64,000 nucleotides of DNA, taken from NCBI RefSeq assembly GCF_017916505.1, contig NZ_JAFMSZ010000001.1, forward strand, positions 992,001 through 1,056,000, in the 5' to 3' direction. Origin of the DNA: Naasia sp. SYSU D00057 (GTDB lineage Bacteria > Actinomycetota > Actinomycetes > Actinomycetales > Microbacteriaceae). The stretch's first letter is position 1, and every line of letters starts with the position of its first letter. Shown one piece after another: positions 52,960-63,464 of this stretch. Below the pieces are notes generated by a model. The model searched no databases and was not told where the DNA came from. It worked only from the letters and a program-made list of their open reading frames with translations. The position numbers and the translations under genes are program-made.

Positions 52960-53694
52960 CTACCGGGTCGCGTAGCGCTCGACGAAGCGGCGCACGAGCG
53001 CGGGCGGATGCTGCACGCCGCTCTCGCGGGCCCGCTCCTTGAGCGCCTCCGCCTCCTCGGGCGCGAAGTAGCCCGCGTACTTGTAGACGTCGATCCGGGT
53101 GGCGATGCCCGGAACGTCGAGCTCCGGGTGGAACTGGGTGGCGTAGACGTTGGCGCCGATCCGGAACGCCTGCACCGGGCAGCCGGGTGACGAGGCCAAC
53201 CGGACCGCATGGGGCGGCAGCTCGCGAATCGCCTCCTTGTGCCCGACGAACGCGTCGAACTCGGGCGGCAGCACGCCGAACAGCGGATCGCCGCGGCCCT
53301 CCTCGGTGAGCGTCACCGTCACGGGGCCGACCGGCTCCGAGTAGGTCCGGTCGACGACCGCGCCCTGATGGGTGCCGATCGTGCCGACGCCGTAGCAGGC
53401 GCCCAGCATGGGGAAGTCGGCGGCCACGACCTCGTCGAGCAGCCCGGCGAGCTCGGCCTCGACGCGCCGCTGCACGTCCGACTTCGCCTCGACCGGGTCG
53501 GAGGAGTTGAACGGACTGCCGCCCATGATGAGCCCCGAGTAGTCCCCCAAACGGATGTCGCCGAGCGGCCGCTGCTCGAGCCGGATGCGGCGCAGCTCCG
53601 ACTCCTGCAGTCCACCGAAACGTCGGAACGCGTCGTACTCCCCCTCGGCCGCCGCGTCCTCGGCGCGGGTGCCCAGCAGGAGGAACGGCTTCAT
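52960..53694 (-). CDS. Class I glutamine amidotransferase domain protein
   Basis: A 244-residue stand-alone GATase1 domain. The nucleophile is Cys100 in GACYGVG and the triad is completed by His189 and Glu191 (FHPELD). It resembles guaA-type or YagB-like amidotransferases that release ammonia from glutamine. No partner synthetase is adjacent. Confidence 0.85.
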   Translation of the reverse strand: MKPFLLLGTRAEDAAAEGEYDAFRRFGGLQESELRRIRLEQRPLGDIRLGDYSGLIMGGSPFNSSDPVEAKSDVQRRVEAELAGLLDEVVAADFPMLGACYGVGTIGTHQGAVVDRTYSEPVGPVTVTLTEEGRGDPLFGVLPPEFDAFVGHKEAIRELPPHAVRLASSPGCPVQAFRIGANVYATQFHPELDVPGIATRIDVYKYAGYFAPEEAEALKERARESGVQHPPALVRRFVERYATR

Positions 53695-54108
53695 GCCGAC
53701 AGGGTAGACACGGCCGAGGCTCCGGTGGGCGCCGGGGCGTCATTCCGTGTCATGTGCGCACTCCGCCGTTCCGCGCCTCGCGATCGGGGCCCCACCAGGG
53801 CTTCTCCTCGAAACCCCTCCGCTCCCTGCCGGGCTCCCGCAAATCCCCCTGCCCGCCCCCCAACCGATGCCGGGCCGCGGCGCGTCGCATCCTTCTAGGG
53901 ACCTCTCGGTCGTAGCTTCTGCCGCGACAGCGCACCGTTCGCACCCGGCAAGGAGGCCGAATGAACAGCGCAGGCAGGGCCCGAACCCCGCACAGGTACC
54001 ACCCGAGCGAGACGACGCTGCGTCGCGGACTCCTCCGCGTTCGACTCCCCCGCTACCTCGCCTCTCAGCGGAGCGCGCTTCCCACGAGAGCGCGGACGAG
54101 GTAGCGGG
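53695..54108. other. Divergent control region upstream of the deacetylase operon
   Basis: No gene is supported in these 414 bases. They include the long hairpin 54049-54108 that holds the next ribosome site. Only reading frames rich in Arg and Pro are open here. Confidence 0.5.
54049..54108 (+). promoter_or_regulatory. Hairpin sequestering the ribosome site of 54109
   Basis: CCCGCTACCTCG (54049-54060) pairs perfectly with CGAGGTAGCGGG (54097-54108), which contains the GAGG ribosome site and ends at the ATG. An inner hairpin, CGCGCT/AGCGCG (54074-54094), closes the loop. The fold would block initiation until melted or bound. Confidence 0.6.
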
Positions 54109-54747
54109 ATGCGCGTCGGCAGAATCCTGCTCGTCACGCTCCCCGTCGCCGGCGTGCTCGCCGGCGCGTTGCTCCTGGTTCCCCCCGCGCTCGCGCAGGT
54201 GCCGAGCGCTCCCCTCGCGTCCGACTCGACGTTCACTCTCGGCGCCCGGGATGGGACGGGGTTCGTGTCCGTGACACTCTCCGCGGGGTGGACCCGGATC
54301 GGCACCGGACCGTTCCTCCCCGACGACCGCGCCACGCTCGTCGCCCCGGACGGCGTCTACCGCGTCGAGCTGGAGCTCGTGCCCGGCTCCCCGTCCACCC
54401 CGGACGGCGCCGACTCGGTTCCGGGCCAGGTCGGGAAGGAGCTCGCGGCCGTCATCGACGCCGCTTCCTGGAGCACCGAGACCCTGCTCGCCGGGAACGA
54501 GGTCCGCTACACGAGCTGCCCGGACGGCGGAGACGCGGTCACGGTCGCGATCGTCGACCCACCGCGGGCGCTGACGGCTGCGCACGGCACCGGCACCGTC
54601 CCCGACGACGTCCGGTTCGTGCTCGTCGCCTCAGCACCGGCGGACGAAGCGCCGAGGTACCGGACGGTGACCGCGGACCTCGTCTCCTCGGCGGTGTTCA
54701 GCCGGGAACGACCGGCACCGTCGCCGATCGGGGAGCCTCAGTCGTGA
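54109..54747 (+). CDS. Exported protein of unknown function
   Basis: A 212-residue protein with a signal peptide (hydrophobic residues 6-27, cleavage probable after PPALA) and a soluble beta-rich domain ending in a Pro/Ser tail. It is unrecognised. Its ribosome site lies in the hairpin at 54049. It is translationally coupled to the lipoprotein deacetylase (TGATG). Confidence 0.7.
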   Translation: MRVGRILLVTLPVAGVLAGALLLVPPALAQVPSAPLASDSTFTLGARDGTGFVSVTLSAGWTRIGTGPFLPDDRATLVAPDGVYRVELELVPGSPSTPDGADSVPGQVGKELAAVIDAASWSTETLLAGNEVRYTSCPDGGDAVTVAIVDPPRALTAAHGTGTVPDDVRFVLVASAPADEAPRYRTVTADLVSSAVFSRERPAPSPIGEPQS

Positions 54748-56303
54748 TGCGGCGCACACGCCTCGTCGCCGCTCTCGCAGTGTCCGGTCTGCTGCTCGCA
54801 GCCTGCGCGACCCTGCACACCACTCCCGGCTGGACGCCCCGGCCCGCCGCCGAGCCCGACCTGGTCCTCGCCGTCGACGCCGCCGACCCCCCGCCCCCCG
54901 CCGTGGCCGACGGTCTCGACACCCGGCTGCTCTACACGGCCGACCCGGGTGCCGGCGTCGGTGCCCGCTGGGCCGAGATCCCCGGCAACCCCCGCTTCAA
55001 CGAGGAGCTGCGGGCCCGCGTGAAGGACGCCATCGACGCTCAGGCGGCCGCGACCGGCGTCCGGTTCCGGCCCGCGGCGGATGCGCCGGGCGGCTCGCGC
55101 GGGTGCGCGCCGGGCGCCGCGAGCCGCCCCGCCGCCGAGATCGCGGCCGATCCCGCGCTCACTCCCCAGACCGGTGGGCCCACGGTGACGATCGTCTGCG
55201 AGATCGCAGCCGCCTCCGGAACGGTGCTCGCCGAGTCACTGCGCATCGTCGCCGCCGTAGCCGGCGAGGTGCTGACCGACACGACACGCCTCTACTACGC
55301 CGACACGGCCGGCGAGTTCCTCACGACCGCCGACACCCTTCTCACCGACGACGGCCTCCGGACCCTGCTCGCCCGCGTCGTGCAGTCGCTCAAGGTCGGC
55401 GCCGGCGCCCTCGAGCCGCAGATGAAGGAGGACCCCGCATCGTTCCCGATCGAGCAGCTGAGGGCCTGGTTCGCCGACTTCAGCTTCGGTGCCGACGGGT
55501 CGCTCACAGTGCGGCTGCCCGAAGGGTTCAGCACCGCCGAGCTCGAGCGGCTGGCCGACGTGCCGCCGACCTCGACGGTGGCGGTCACCGTGCCGGCCGC
55601 CGACGCCTCAGCTCTGCTCAGCGCCGACGGCAAGCGGGTGCAGTCCGCGCTCGCCTCCGGGGCCCCGCTGACGCTGCCGACCGCACCTGCGCGCGGGCAG
55701 GAGGACGTCGACTGCGCCTTCTTCGCGTGCATCGCCCTCACCTACGATGACGGGCCCGGCCCGTACACCGCCGACGTGCTCGACACGCTCGCCTCCCGCC
55801 GCTCGGCCGCGACGTTCTTCCTGCAGGGCGTCTACGTGAGCCGGTACCGGAGCCTGCTCCTCCGCATGCGCGACGAGGGCCACCAGCTCGCGAACCACAC
55901 GTGGAATCATCCGGATCTGCGGAAGCTGCCCGCGCCCGAGATCGCCGACCAGATAGCGCGGACCAACGCGCTCATCCGCTCGATCACCGGCACCACACCC
56001 TCGATGTTCCGGCCGCCGTACGGCGCCTACGACGACACCGTGCTCGCCGCGGCCGGGCTGCCCGCCATCCTCTGGTCGCGTGACACCAACGACTGGCAGA
56101 GGCCCGGTGACGCCGCCCTCTACGAGCGCGCGGTGACTCTCGCGAAGCCGGGCGACATCGTGCTCATGCACGACGTGCACCAGAGCACGGCGCGCATGGC
56201 GGCACCCATCATCGACGGGCTGCTCGACCGCGGCTTCACCCTCGTGACGGTGGAGCAGATCCTCGGCGGGACTCCCGCCGCGGGCACCGCCACGAAGCGG
56301 TGA
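54747..56303 (+). CDS. Lipoprotein polysaccharide deacetylase
   Basis: A 518-residue protein. A lipobox (LLLAAC) ends at Cys20. Residues ~30-310 form an unrecognised extracellular domain, and residues ~325-515 a NodB deacetylase with TYDDG (332-336) and HTWNH (384-388). An exported CE4 enzyme of this type removes N-acetyl groups from cell-wall glycan. ATG 54747 shares one base with the preceding stop; GTG 54744 is an alternative. It converges with the gene at 56314 with no visible terminator. Confidence 0.85.
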   Translation: MRRTRLVAALAVSGLLLAACATLHTTPGWTPRPAAEPDLVLAVDAADPPPPAVADGLDTRLLYTADPGAGVGARWAEIPGNPRFNEELRARVKDAIDAQAAATGVRFRPAADAPGGSRGCAPGAASRPAAEIAADPALTPQTGGPTVTIVCEIAAASGTVLAESLRIVAAVAGEVLTDTTRLYYADTAGEFLTTADTLLTDDGLRTLLARVVQSLKVGAGALEPQMKEDPASFPIEQLRAWFADFSFGADGSLTVRLPEGFSTAELERLADVPPTSTVAVTVPAADASALLSADGKRVQSALASGAPLTLPTAPARGQEDVDCAFFACIALTYDDGPGPYTADVLDTLASRRSAATFFLQGVYVSRYRSLLLRMRDEGHQLANHTWNHPDLRKLPAPEIADQIARTNALIRSITGTTPSMFRPPYGAYDDTVLAAAGLPAILWSRDTNDWQRPGDAALYERAVTLAKPGDIVLMHDVHQSTARMAAPIIDGLLDRGFTLVTVEQILGGTPAAGTATKR

Positions 56304-56313
56304 CGGGAGCGGT

Positions 56314-57441
56314 TCAGACGGCCGCGAGCCCGCGATCGGCGGCGCCGGGGATGCGGCGCTCCTCCTCGACGGGCACGAAGGGGCGCACCGGGTCCCCCGT
56401 CCAGCGGCAGAGGGTCAGCCGGCTGGTCTGCAGACCGCCCACCGCGTCGGCGGTGGAAAGGTAGAAGAGGCCGCCGCCGAGAGCGGCGATGCCGACATCC
56501 GCCCGCTGGTACCAGCCGCGGATTCCGGTCGAGCGATCGGCGAGGCCATCCGCGGAAAGCGGCAGCTGCCGGCCCCGCTCCCCCGCCAGGCCGGCCAGTG
56601 CCTGGCGGCGGGGCCGGGCATCCGCGTCCAGCGAGAAGAGCGTGAAGTTCGGGAAGGCCGGCTTGCGTCCCGGGTAGACGCCGAGGAACCAGCGCCGCAG
56701 CTCCTCGTCGTACTCGAGGTTCTGCACGCCGAAGGTGGTGTTGCCCGTCCGGACGAAGTACTTGCCGTCGGGTCGTGCGGGCCCGCTGCGGTGCGGGGCC
56801 GCCTCGACGAGCGGACGGGCGAGCGTGTCCCACCAGTCGTCGGCGGCGTACTGGAGCAGCACCTGGTGGTCGTTGTCGTCGCGGTCCGGTCCCGAGTAGA
56901 CGCCGTAGGCGATCGTGAGCAGCCGGCGACCGTCGGAACTGCCGAAGCGGGGGCCCATCGCGATGCCGTCGAAGCCGCTGCAGCCGTAGCGCCCGCGCGC
57001 CGTGTCGTCGGCTTGGGCAACCGACGGCGGCGCGACGAAGTCGGCGGTGACCTCGGCGAGATGCACGGTCCGCATCACGCGGGGATCCGTCGCCTCGAGA
57101 CCCACCCGGTGGATCGCCTCCGCGTCGAAGACCGCGACATAGAACGCCTCCGCCGCCTTGTACTCGAGGGATCCGTACACCTTGCGGGTCGCGGGGTCGA
57201 ACGTCACATCGCCGAGGTGACCGGAGAGGCCCTCGACGGTGGCGAGCAGGTTGCCGTGCAGGTCCGTCTTCACGAGGGCGGTCGTGAACGAGAAGTAGAG
57301 GTGGCCGCGAAGCCGGTCGACGGCGATGCCCTGCACGTGGCTCGTCGGCCACCAGCCGCCGCTGACGCTCCGCGGATAGGACGGAGGAAGCACCTCCGGG
57401 CGGTCGACGGGCGCGGCGGGGAGGGTCGGAAGGGTCTCCAT
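56314..57441 (-). CDS. Hypothetical beta-propeller-like protein
   Basis: A 375-residue protein without signal peptide or helix. Repeating short beta motifs (GHLYFSFTTALVKTDLHGN, HLGDVTFDPATRKVYGS) suggest a propeller. It is not recognised. ATG 57441 or GTG 57444 both fit. It stands alone. Confidence 0.55.
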   Translation of the reverse strand: METLPTLPAAPVDRPEVLPPSYPRSVSGGWWPTSHVQGIAVDRLRGHLYFSFTTALVKTDLHGNLLATVEGLSGHLGDVTFDPATRKVYGSLEYKAAEAFYVAVFDAEAIHRVGLEATDPRVMRTVHLAEVTADFVAPPSVAQADDTARGRYGCSGFDGIAMGPRFGSSDGRRLLTIAYGVYSGPDRDDNDHQVLLQYAADDWWDTLARPLVEAAPHRSGPARPDGKYFVRTGNTTFGVQNLEYDEELRRWFLGVYPGRKPAFPNFTLFSLDADARPRRQALAGLAGERGRQLPLSADGLADRSTGIRGWYQRADVGIAALGGGLFYLSTADAVGGLQTSRLTLCRWTGDPVRPFVPVEEERRIPGAADRGLAAV

Positions 57442-57552
57442 CACCGCACAGCCCAGCGGTCGCGGGCGAACGGGACGCCTCCCCGCGGTGACGCGTCGGC
57501 TAACAGTGCCGGTCCGTGCGGTGGTGCGAAGCGGCGGGTCGGAGGGCTCGAC

Positions 57553-58038
57553 TCACCCCGAGCGACCGGTCCGCCTGCGCGCCGAGCGGAGCCACTCGGA
57601 GCTCGGCTCGAGGAACGCGAGCGCCGTCGCGGCGACCATGCACGCGAACTGCAGGAAGCTGGCGAGCCCGTTGAAGATGCTGCTGATGCTCAAGAGCGCC
57701 AGCACCGCGATGCCCCAGCGCGACCATCCGATCCCGCGCCGGAGGAGCAGACCGCAGACGAGGTAGCCGACGGCGAAGAGCACGCCAGAGGTGACGCCGA
57801 TCACGAGTCCGGTGACGAAGACGCCCTCGGCGATCTCCGGCGGCAGGGTCTGGCCCTGCGCGTCCGGCTGCTCGAACACGCGGCGGCGCAGCGCGTCGAG
57901 GTTGTTGAGGGTCGCGAGCAGGGTGAGCGCGGCGAGCACCGCGGCGGCGACGCAGAGCCAGAAGGCGGCGTCCACGGTTCGGGGACGTGCGCCCGGCGAC
58001 GGGGTCGACGGCTCGGACGCCGGCGTCGGCACGGTCAT
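57553..58038 (-). CDS. Membrane protein, paralogue of the next gene
   Basis: A 161-residue protein with four helices (about 25-45, 74-98, 104-125 and 128-145) and the layout of the gene upstream. GAGAGGATCCCG precedes the ATG. The shared features (a Pro-rich start and an S-x-EW-x-R near the end) indicate a local duplication. The function is unknown. Confidence 0.65.
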   Translation of the reverse strand: MTVPTPASEPSTPSPGARPRTVDAAFWLCVAAAVLAALTLLATLNNLDALRRRVFEQPDAQGQTLPPEIAEGVFVTGLVIGVTSGVLFAVGYLVCGLLLRRGIGWSRWGIAVLALLSISSIFNGLASFLQFACMVAATALAFLEPSSEWLRSARRRTGRSG

Positions 58039-58096
58039 CGGGATCCTCTCGTCGCCCTGCCCTCAGGCTAACGGGCGACGAGAGGCGACCCGACGG

Positions 58097-58726
58097 CTAG
58101 GCCTGGCGCGGAGCGGTGGGCCCGAACGCGGAGTCGCGACGGGCGCGGCGGTACTCCTTGACCCTGCGGAACCACTCGTTCGACGGCCGCAGCCAGATGA
58201 GCACGGTGGCGGCGACCAGGCAGAGGCACTGGAGGATGCCGATCAGCTCGCTGCCCGGCGCGGGCTCGGCGGCGCCGCTCGCGCCGGTGACGGAGGGAAG
58301 GGCGAGCGACGCGATCGCGAACAGCGTGCCCAGGATCGAGAGGCCGGCGAGGACGGTCATCACGATGCGCGCCCAGTTCGCCCCTCGCCGCACGAAGATC
58401 GCGAACAGCACGTAGAGCAGGATGCCGATCACCCCGGTGGCGATGCCGACACCGAATGCGGAGTCGGCGATCGTCTCGATCGTGCCGGGCGGCAGGACGT
58501 CCTCCTGGCCCTGCTGCTCGAGCTGACGCTGGGCGTCCTCGAGCGCCTGGGCGCGCAGCGCGGGGTAGGTGGACGCTGACAGGATCAGCCCCACCACGCC
58601 GAGCGCGGCCGTGAGGATGTAGAGCCAGAAGGCGATCTCGACGGGACGCGGCCGCGGCGGGATCTCGGCCGGCGCGGCCGAGCCGTACGGCGACGGCGGA
58701 TGCGGGGTGCTGGCGGAGCCGGTCAT
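58097..58726 (-). CDS. Four-helix membrane protein, paralogue of the preceding gene
   Basis: A 209-residue protein with a Pro/Ser-rich N-terminus and helices at about 30-50, 93-115, 122-143 and 162-182. It ends in an Arg-rich tail. GGAGGACCCCG precedes the ATG. The neighbouring 161-aa protein has the same order of helices and NEW-type ending. Confidence 0.65.
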   Translation of the reverse strand: MTGSASTPHPPSPYGSAAPAEIPPRPRPVEIAFWLYILTAALGVVGLILSASTYPALRAQALEDAQRQLEQQGQEDVLPPGTIETIADSAFGVGIATGVIGILLYVLFAIFVRRGANWARIVMTVLAGLSILGTLFAIASLALPSVTGASGAAEPAPGSELIGILQCLCLVAATVLIWLRPSNEWFRRVKEYRRARRDSAFGPTAPRQA

Positions 58727-58873
58727 CGGGGTCCTCCTAGGGTCGAGGGCTGAGTACGGCGGTCGGGGACCACCAATCTACTGCGGTCCCTCGGCTTCTC
58801 CACAGCCCGGTCTCGCCCGTTGCGGAGGAGTCACTCAGCCCCCGTCCAGAAGCGTCGACCGGGCTAACGACGA

Positions 58874-58903
58874 AGGACGCCGGCCCGGAGGGGCCGACGT
58901 CCT
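58874..58903 (-). terminator. Terminator after clpX
   Basis: AGGACG-C-CGGCCC pairs with GGGCCG-A-CGTCCT around a four-base loop, with one C-A mismatch, about 45 bases beyond the clpX stop. Confidence 0.7.
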
Positions 58904-58947
58904 ATTCACGTCGAACCGCCGCTCGGCGCGGCGGCGCGGTCAGCGCG

Positions 58948-60225
<1,278 letters not shown>

Positions 60226-60498
60226 GCTTCTCGTCCTCCAGGTCTGCCCGCCCGCCGGCGCGCGTCGATGTGGCAATGAGCCTAACCCGACCGGCGGACA
60301 CACGGACGCAGAACCACGGCGGGTTCCGGCGTGCCGCGAATCCGTCCCCCGGGCTCGTCCCCCGTCGGCCGTTTTCCCCGCGTTTCCGCGGTTCGCCGCC
60401 TCCTCCCATGGAACACGAAGTGCACAGGAGGAGGGCGGCGTCTCGCGCTCGGCGAACGGCGGCGTGGCGCCTGCGCACCTGCGCGGACGTCCGCTTCG

Positions 60499-61497
60499 TC
60501 AGTCGGCGGCGTCCGATCGGCCGGACGGCGTCCTCGTCCCGTCGATCACCACCTTGCCGAGGGCGCGCCCGTCGACGAGCAGCCGGAACGCCTCCGGAGC
60601 CTCGTCGAACGGGAACACGTGCCCGATCGCCGGCCGGATCCGTCCGGCCAGGGTGAGCTCGGCGACCTCCCGCAGGTCGTCGAGGCGGGCGCGGACGATC
60701 AGGAGCCGGATGCGCTTCCGCGTGAAGGGCCGCAGCACGGCGCCCGCGAGCAGCAGCCACAGCATCCGCCGGACGGGACCGCCCACGAAGAGGAGGATGC
60801 CGCCGGGGCGCAGCGCGCGGAGGTAGGCGGACAGAGACCGCCGGACGAAGACGTCGAAGATGACGTCGTAGCGCTTGCCGCCGCGCGTGAAGTCCTCGCG
60901 CTCGAAGTCGACGACGGCGTCCGCGCCGAGGTCGCGGAGGAACGCCGCCTTCGCGGCGCGGTCCACCGCCGTGACGTCCGCGCCGTGCAGCTTCGCCAGC
61001 TGGACGGCGAAGCTGCCCGCACTGCCGCCCGCCCCGGAGACGAGCACCGCCTGTCCGGGAGCGACTCGTGCGGCATCGCGGATGCCCTGCAGCGCGATCA
61101 CGGCCCCCTGTGGGAGGGCGGCCGCCTCCCGGAAGCCGAGCCCCTCGGGGATCCGTGCGAGCGACCTATCCTGCGCCGAAGCGACCTCGCCGAGGCCGCC
61201 CAGCCGGCTCAGGTTGTCACCGAACACGGGGTCGCCGACGGCGAAGCGGGTGACCTTCCCGCCGACCGCCTCGACGCGTCCGGCGAGATCGGAGCCGAGG
61301 ATCGGGCGGCGCGGCTTCCGCAGGCCGCCGAGGCGGGCGTAGCCGGGATAGCCGCGCAGCGCCTCCGAGTCCGAGCCGTTGAGCGAGACGGCGGCGACCC
61401 GCACCAGCACCTCGTCCTCGCGGGGTGTCGGGACCGGCACGTCGGCGAGCCGCAGCTCGTCCGGTGTCCCGTACCGGTGGTGGACCCACGCCTTCAC
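60499..61497 (-). CDS. Quinone oxidoreductase-like MDR protein
   Basis: A 332-residue medium-chain dehydrogenase/reductase. The GroES-like domain opens with MKAWVHHRYGTPDELRLADV and the Rossmann domain carries SGAGGSAGSFAVQLAK (about 152-167). No structural-zinc cysteines are present, as in quinone oxidoreductase-type NADPH enzymes. Substrate unknown. The start is GTG 61497 with only a weak ribosome site. It lies between clpX and clpP2 without evident functional link. Confidence 0.86.
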   Translation of the reverse strand: MKAWVHHRYGTPDELRLADVPVPTPREDEVLVRVAAVSLNGSDSEALRGYPGYARLGGLRKPRRPILGSDLAGRVEAVGGKVTRFAVGDPVFGDNLSRLGGLGEVASAQDRSLARIPEGLGFREAAALPQGAVIALQGIRDAARVAPGQAVLVSGAGGSAGSFAVQLAKLHGADVTAVDRAAKAAFLRDLGADAVVDFEREDFTRGGKRYDVIFDVFVRRSLSAYLRALRPGGILLFVGGPVRRMLWLLLAGAVLRPFTRKRIRLLIVRARLDDLREVAELTLAGRIRPAIGHVFPFDEAPEAFRLLVDGRALGKVVIDGTRTPSGRSDAAD

Positions 61498-61532
61498 GGG
61501 GAGAGGCTACGCCCGCTCCCGTCAACCACGAA

Positions 61533-61581
61533 TTGCCACTTTCCGCCCCTATCCCGGAGGAATGAGGGCGGAAAGTGGCAA
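61533..61581 (-). terminator. Terminator after clpP1-clpP2
   Basis: TTGCCACTTTCCGCCC and its perfect complement give a 16-pair stem with a 17-base loop, 30 bases after the clpP2 stop. Confidence 0.8.
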
Positions 61582-61610
61582 CTCGGGAGCTCCGACAGGA
61601 GCCCTGGGGA

Positions 61611-62279
61611 CTAGCGGACGAGCGCGGGGAGGTTCTTCCGGCTGGTCAGCACCTGGTCGATGAGGCCGTACTCGAGGGCCTCGTCGGCGGACAGGATCTT
61701 GTCGCGGTCAATGTCGCGGTTGACCTGCTCGACGGTGCGGTTCGAGTGCTTCGACAGGGTCTCCTCGAGCCACTCGCGCATGCGCATGATCTCGCGGGCC
61801 TGGATCTCGATGTCCGACGCCTGGCCCCGGCCGGCGTCGCCGGTCGCGGGCTGGTGGATGAGGATGCGCGCGTTCGGCAGCGCGAGGCGCTTGCCGGGCG
61901 TGCCCGCCGCGGTGAGCACGGCCGCCGCCGACGCCGCCTGGCCGAGGACGACCGTCTGGATCTGCGGGCGGATGTACTGCATCGTGTCGTAGATCGCCGT
62001 CATCGCGGTGAACGAGCCACCGGGTGAGTTGATGTACATAACGATGTCGCGGTCGGGATCCTGGCTCTCGAGCACGAGCAGCTGGGCCATGATGTCGTCG
62101 GCCGAGGCGTCGTCCACCTGCACGCCGAGGAACACGATGCGGTCCTCGAAGAGCTTGGCGTACGGGTCCTGGCGCTTGTAGCCGTAGGCGGTGCGCTCCT
62201 CGAAGCTCGGGAGGATGTAACGCGCGCTCGGCGCCTCGCCCGATCCGAACGCGGTGCCACCGAAGTCGTAGTTCGTCAT
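61611..62279 (-). CDS. clpP2: ATP-dependent Clp protease proteolytic subunit 2
   Basis: A 222-residue serine protease subunit. The catalytic triad is Ser117 (GQAASAAA), His142 and Asp193 (DRDK). An N-terminal propeptide-like stretch (residues 1-20) is longer than in ClpP1, as usual for actinobacterial ClpP2. It forms a mixed tetradecamer with ClpP1. It lies 34 bases after clpP1. Confidence 0.96.
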   Translation of the reverse strand: MTNYDFGGTAFGSGEAPSARYILPSFEERTAYGYKRQDPYAKLFEDRIVFLGVQVDDASADDIMAQLLVLESQDPDRDIVMYINSPGGSFTAMTAIYDTMQYIRPQIQTVVLGQAASAAAVLTAAGTPGKRLALPNARILIHQPATGDAGRGQASDIEIQAREIMRMREWLEETLSKHSNRTVEQVNRDIDRDKILSADEALEYGLIDQVLTSRKNLPALVR

Positions 62280-62313
62280 GTCGTCTTTCGTCTCTTCCGT
62301 TCGCTCGGTGGAA

Positions 62314-62919
62314 CTACAGCTCGCCCTTGGAGGCGGGCTCGAGGGTGCCGCCGCCGCCGGTGACGTCGCTCGCGGACTCGCGGATGTGGTCCACGAAGCC
62401 GTACTCGAGGGCCTCCTCGGCGCTGAACCAGCGGTCGCGGTCACCGTCGGCGTTGATCTGCTCGACGCTCTTGCCGGTCTGGTTCGCCGTGATCTCGGCG
62501 AGGCGGCGCTTCATGTCGAGGATGAGCTGCGCCTGGGTCTGGATGTCGCTGGCCGTGCCGCCGAAGCCGCCGTGGGGCTGGTGCAGCAGGACGCGCGCGT
62601 TCGGCGTGATGTAGCGCTTGCCCTTGGTGCCCGCGGTGAGGAGCAGCTGCCCCATGGAGGCGGCCATGCCGATGCCGACCGTCACGATGTCGTTCGGCAC
62701 GAACTGCATCGTGTCGTAGATCGCCATGCCTGCCGTGATCGAGCCGCCGGGCGAGTTGATGTAGAGGTAGATGTCCTTCTCGGGGTCCTCCGCGGCAAGG
62801 AGCAGCAGCTTCGCGGCGATCTCGTTCGCGTTCTCGTCGCGCACCTCGGAACCGAGCCAGATGATGCGGTCCCTCAGCAGTCGGTCGAAAACGTTCGGCG
62901 CCATTACTGGATCAGCCAT
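62314..62919 (-). CDS. clpP1: ATP-dependent Clp protease proteolytic subunit 1
   Basis: A 201-residue serine protease subunit. The triad is Ser88 (MAASMG), His113 (LLHQPHGG) and Asp162 (GDRDRW). It is first of the clpP1-clpP2 operon and divergent from the ArsR gene. ATG 62919 is taken; an internal ATG at 62904 is possible. Confidence 0.96.
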   Translation of the reverse strand: MADPVMAPNVFDRLLRDRIIWLGSEVRDENANEIAAKLLLLAAEDPEKDIYLYINSPGGSITAGMAIYDTMQFVPNDIVTVGIGMAASMGQLLLTAGTKGKRYITPNARVLLHQPHGGFGGTASDIQTQAQLILDMKRRLAEITANQTGKSVEQINADGDRDRWFSAEEALEYGFVDHIRESASDVTGGGGTLEPASKGEL

Positions 62920-63057
62920 CGGGAATTGCTCCGTTCTGTGGGAAGTGCCTCGAATCTATCGAAGGGGTCGGACGCGATCCGGCCTGTTCGCCGTCGGCAG
63001 AGAGCGTGGCGCACGGCTCTTGACCGCTTCCCCGCCCGGGTCTATCGTTCCTCGTAT

Positions 63058-63073
63058 TCAACCGATTGGTTGA
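63058..63073. promoter_or_regulatory. Candidate ArsR operator
   Basis: TCAACC-GATT-GGTTGA is a perfect inverted repeat 16 bases before the ArsR start. Position and symmetry fit autoregulation of the ArsR/SRPBCC pair. Confidence 0.55.
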
Positions 63074-63088
63074 TCAAAGGAGAGGTTG

Positions 63089-63460
63089 ATGACAGCGCTG
63101 ACGGAGGACCGGCTCGACACGGCGTTCCTCGCCCTGGCCGACCCGACCCGGCGGTCCCTGCTCGCCCGGCTGTCCGTCGGCGACGCGACCGTCGGCGAGC
63201 TGGCCGCACCGTTCGCGATGTCGGTCCAGGCCGTGTCGAAGCACCTCACCGTGCTCGAGCAGGCGGGGCTCATCACCCGCCGGCGGGAGGCGCAGCGCCG
63301 GCCCTGCAGTCTCAACCGCGAGGCCATCGGACCGCTCGTCGACTGGCTCGACGCGTTCCGCCGCCGCACCGAGGAGAAGTTCGCTCGGCTCGACGAGGTC
63401 CTCGCCCGCGACCTCTCCCCCACGACACCGTCCCCCGCCCACCCCGACAGAGAGGAATGA
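63089..63460 (+). CDS. ArsR family transcriptional regulator
   Basis: A 123-residue winged-helix protein: FLALADPTRRSLLARLSVGD then VQAVSKHLTVLEQAGLITRRREAQRR. No metal-binding Cys/His pair of the ArsR or SmtB types is seen, so it likely senses something other than a metal. AAAGGAGAGGTTG precedes the ATG. It is four bases upstream of the SRPBCC gene, an arrangement found in many actinobacteria. Confidence 0.88.
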   Translation: MTALTEDRLDTAFLALADPTRRSLLARLSVGDATVGELAAPFAMSVQAVSKHLTVLEQAGLITRRREAQRRPCSLNREAIGPLVDWLDAFRRRTEEKFARLDEVLARDLSPTTPSPAHPDREE

Positions 63461-63464
63461 AGTC

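Noticed and set aside
53740-54585. Long open frame on the minus strand across the deacetylase leader
   Set aside because: Arg/Pro-rich translation without family features; it is the shadow of the real plus-strand gene.
60331-61614. Long plus-strand open frame opposite the oxidoreductase
   Set aside because: GC-rich shadow frame; the minus strand encodes a clear MDR protein.
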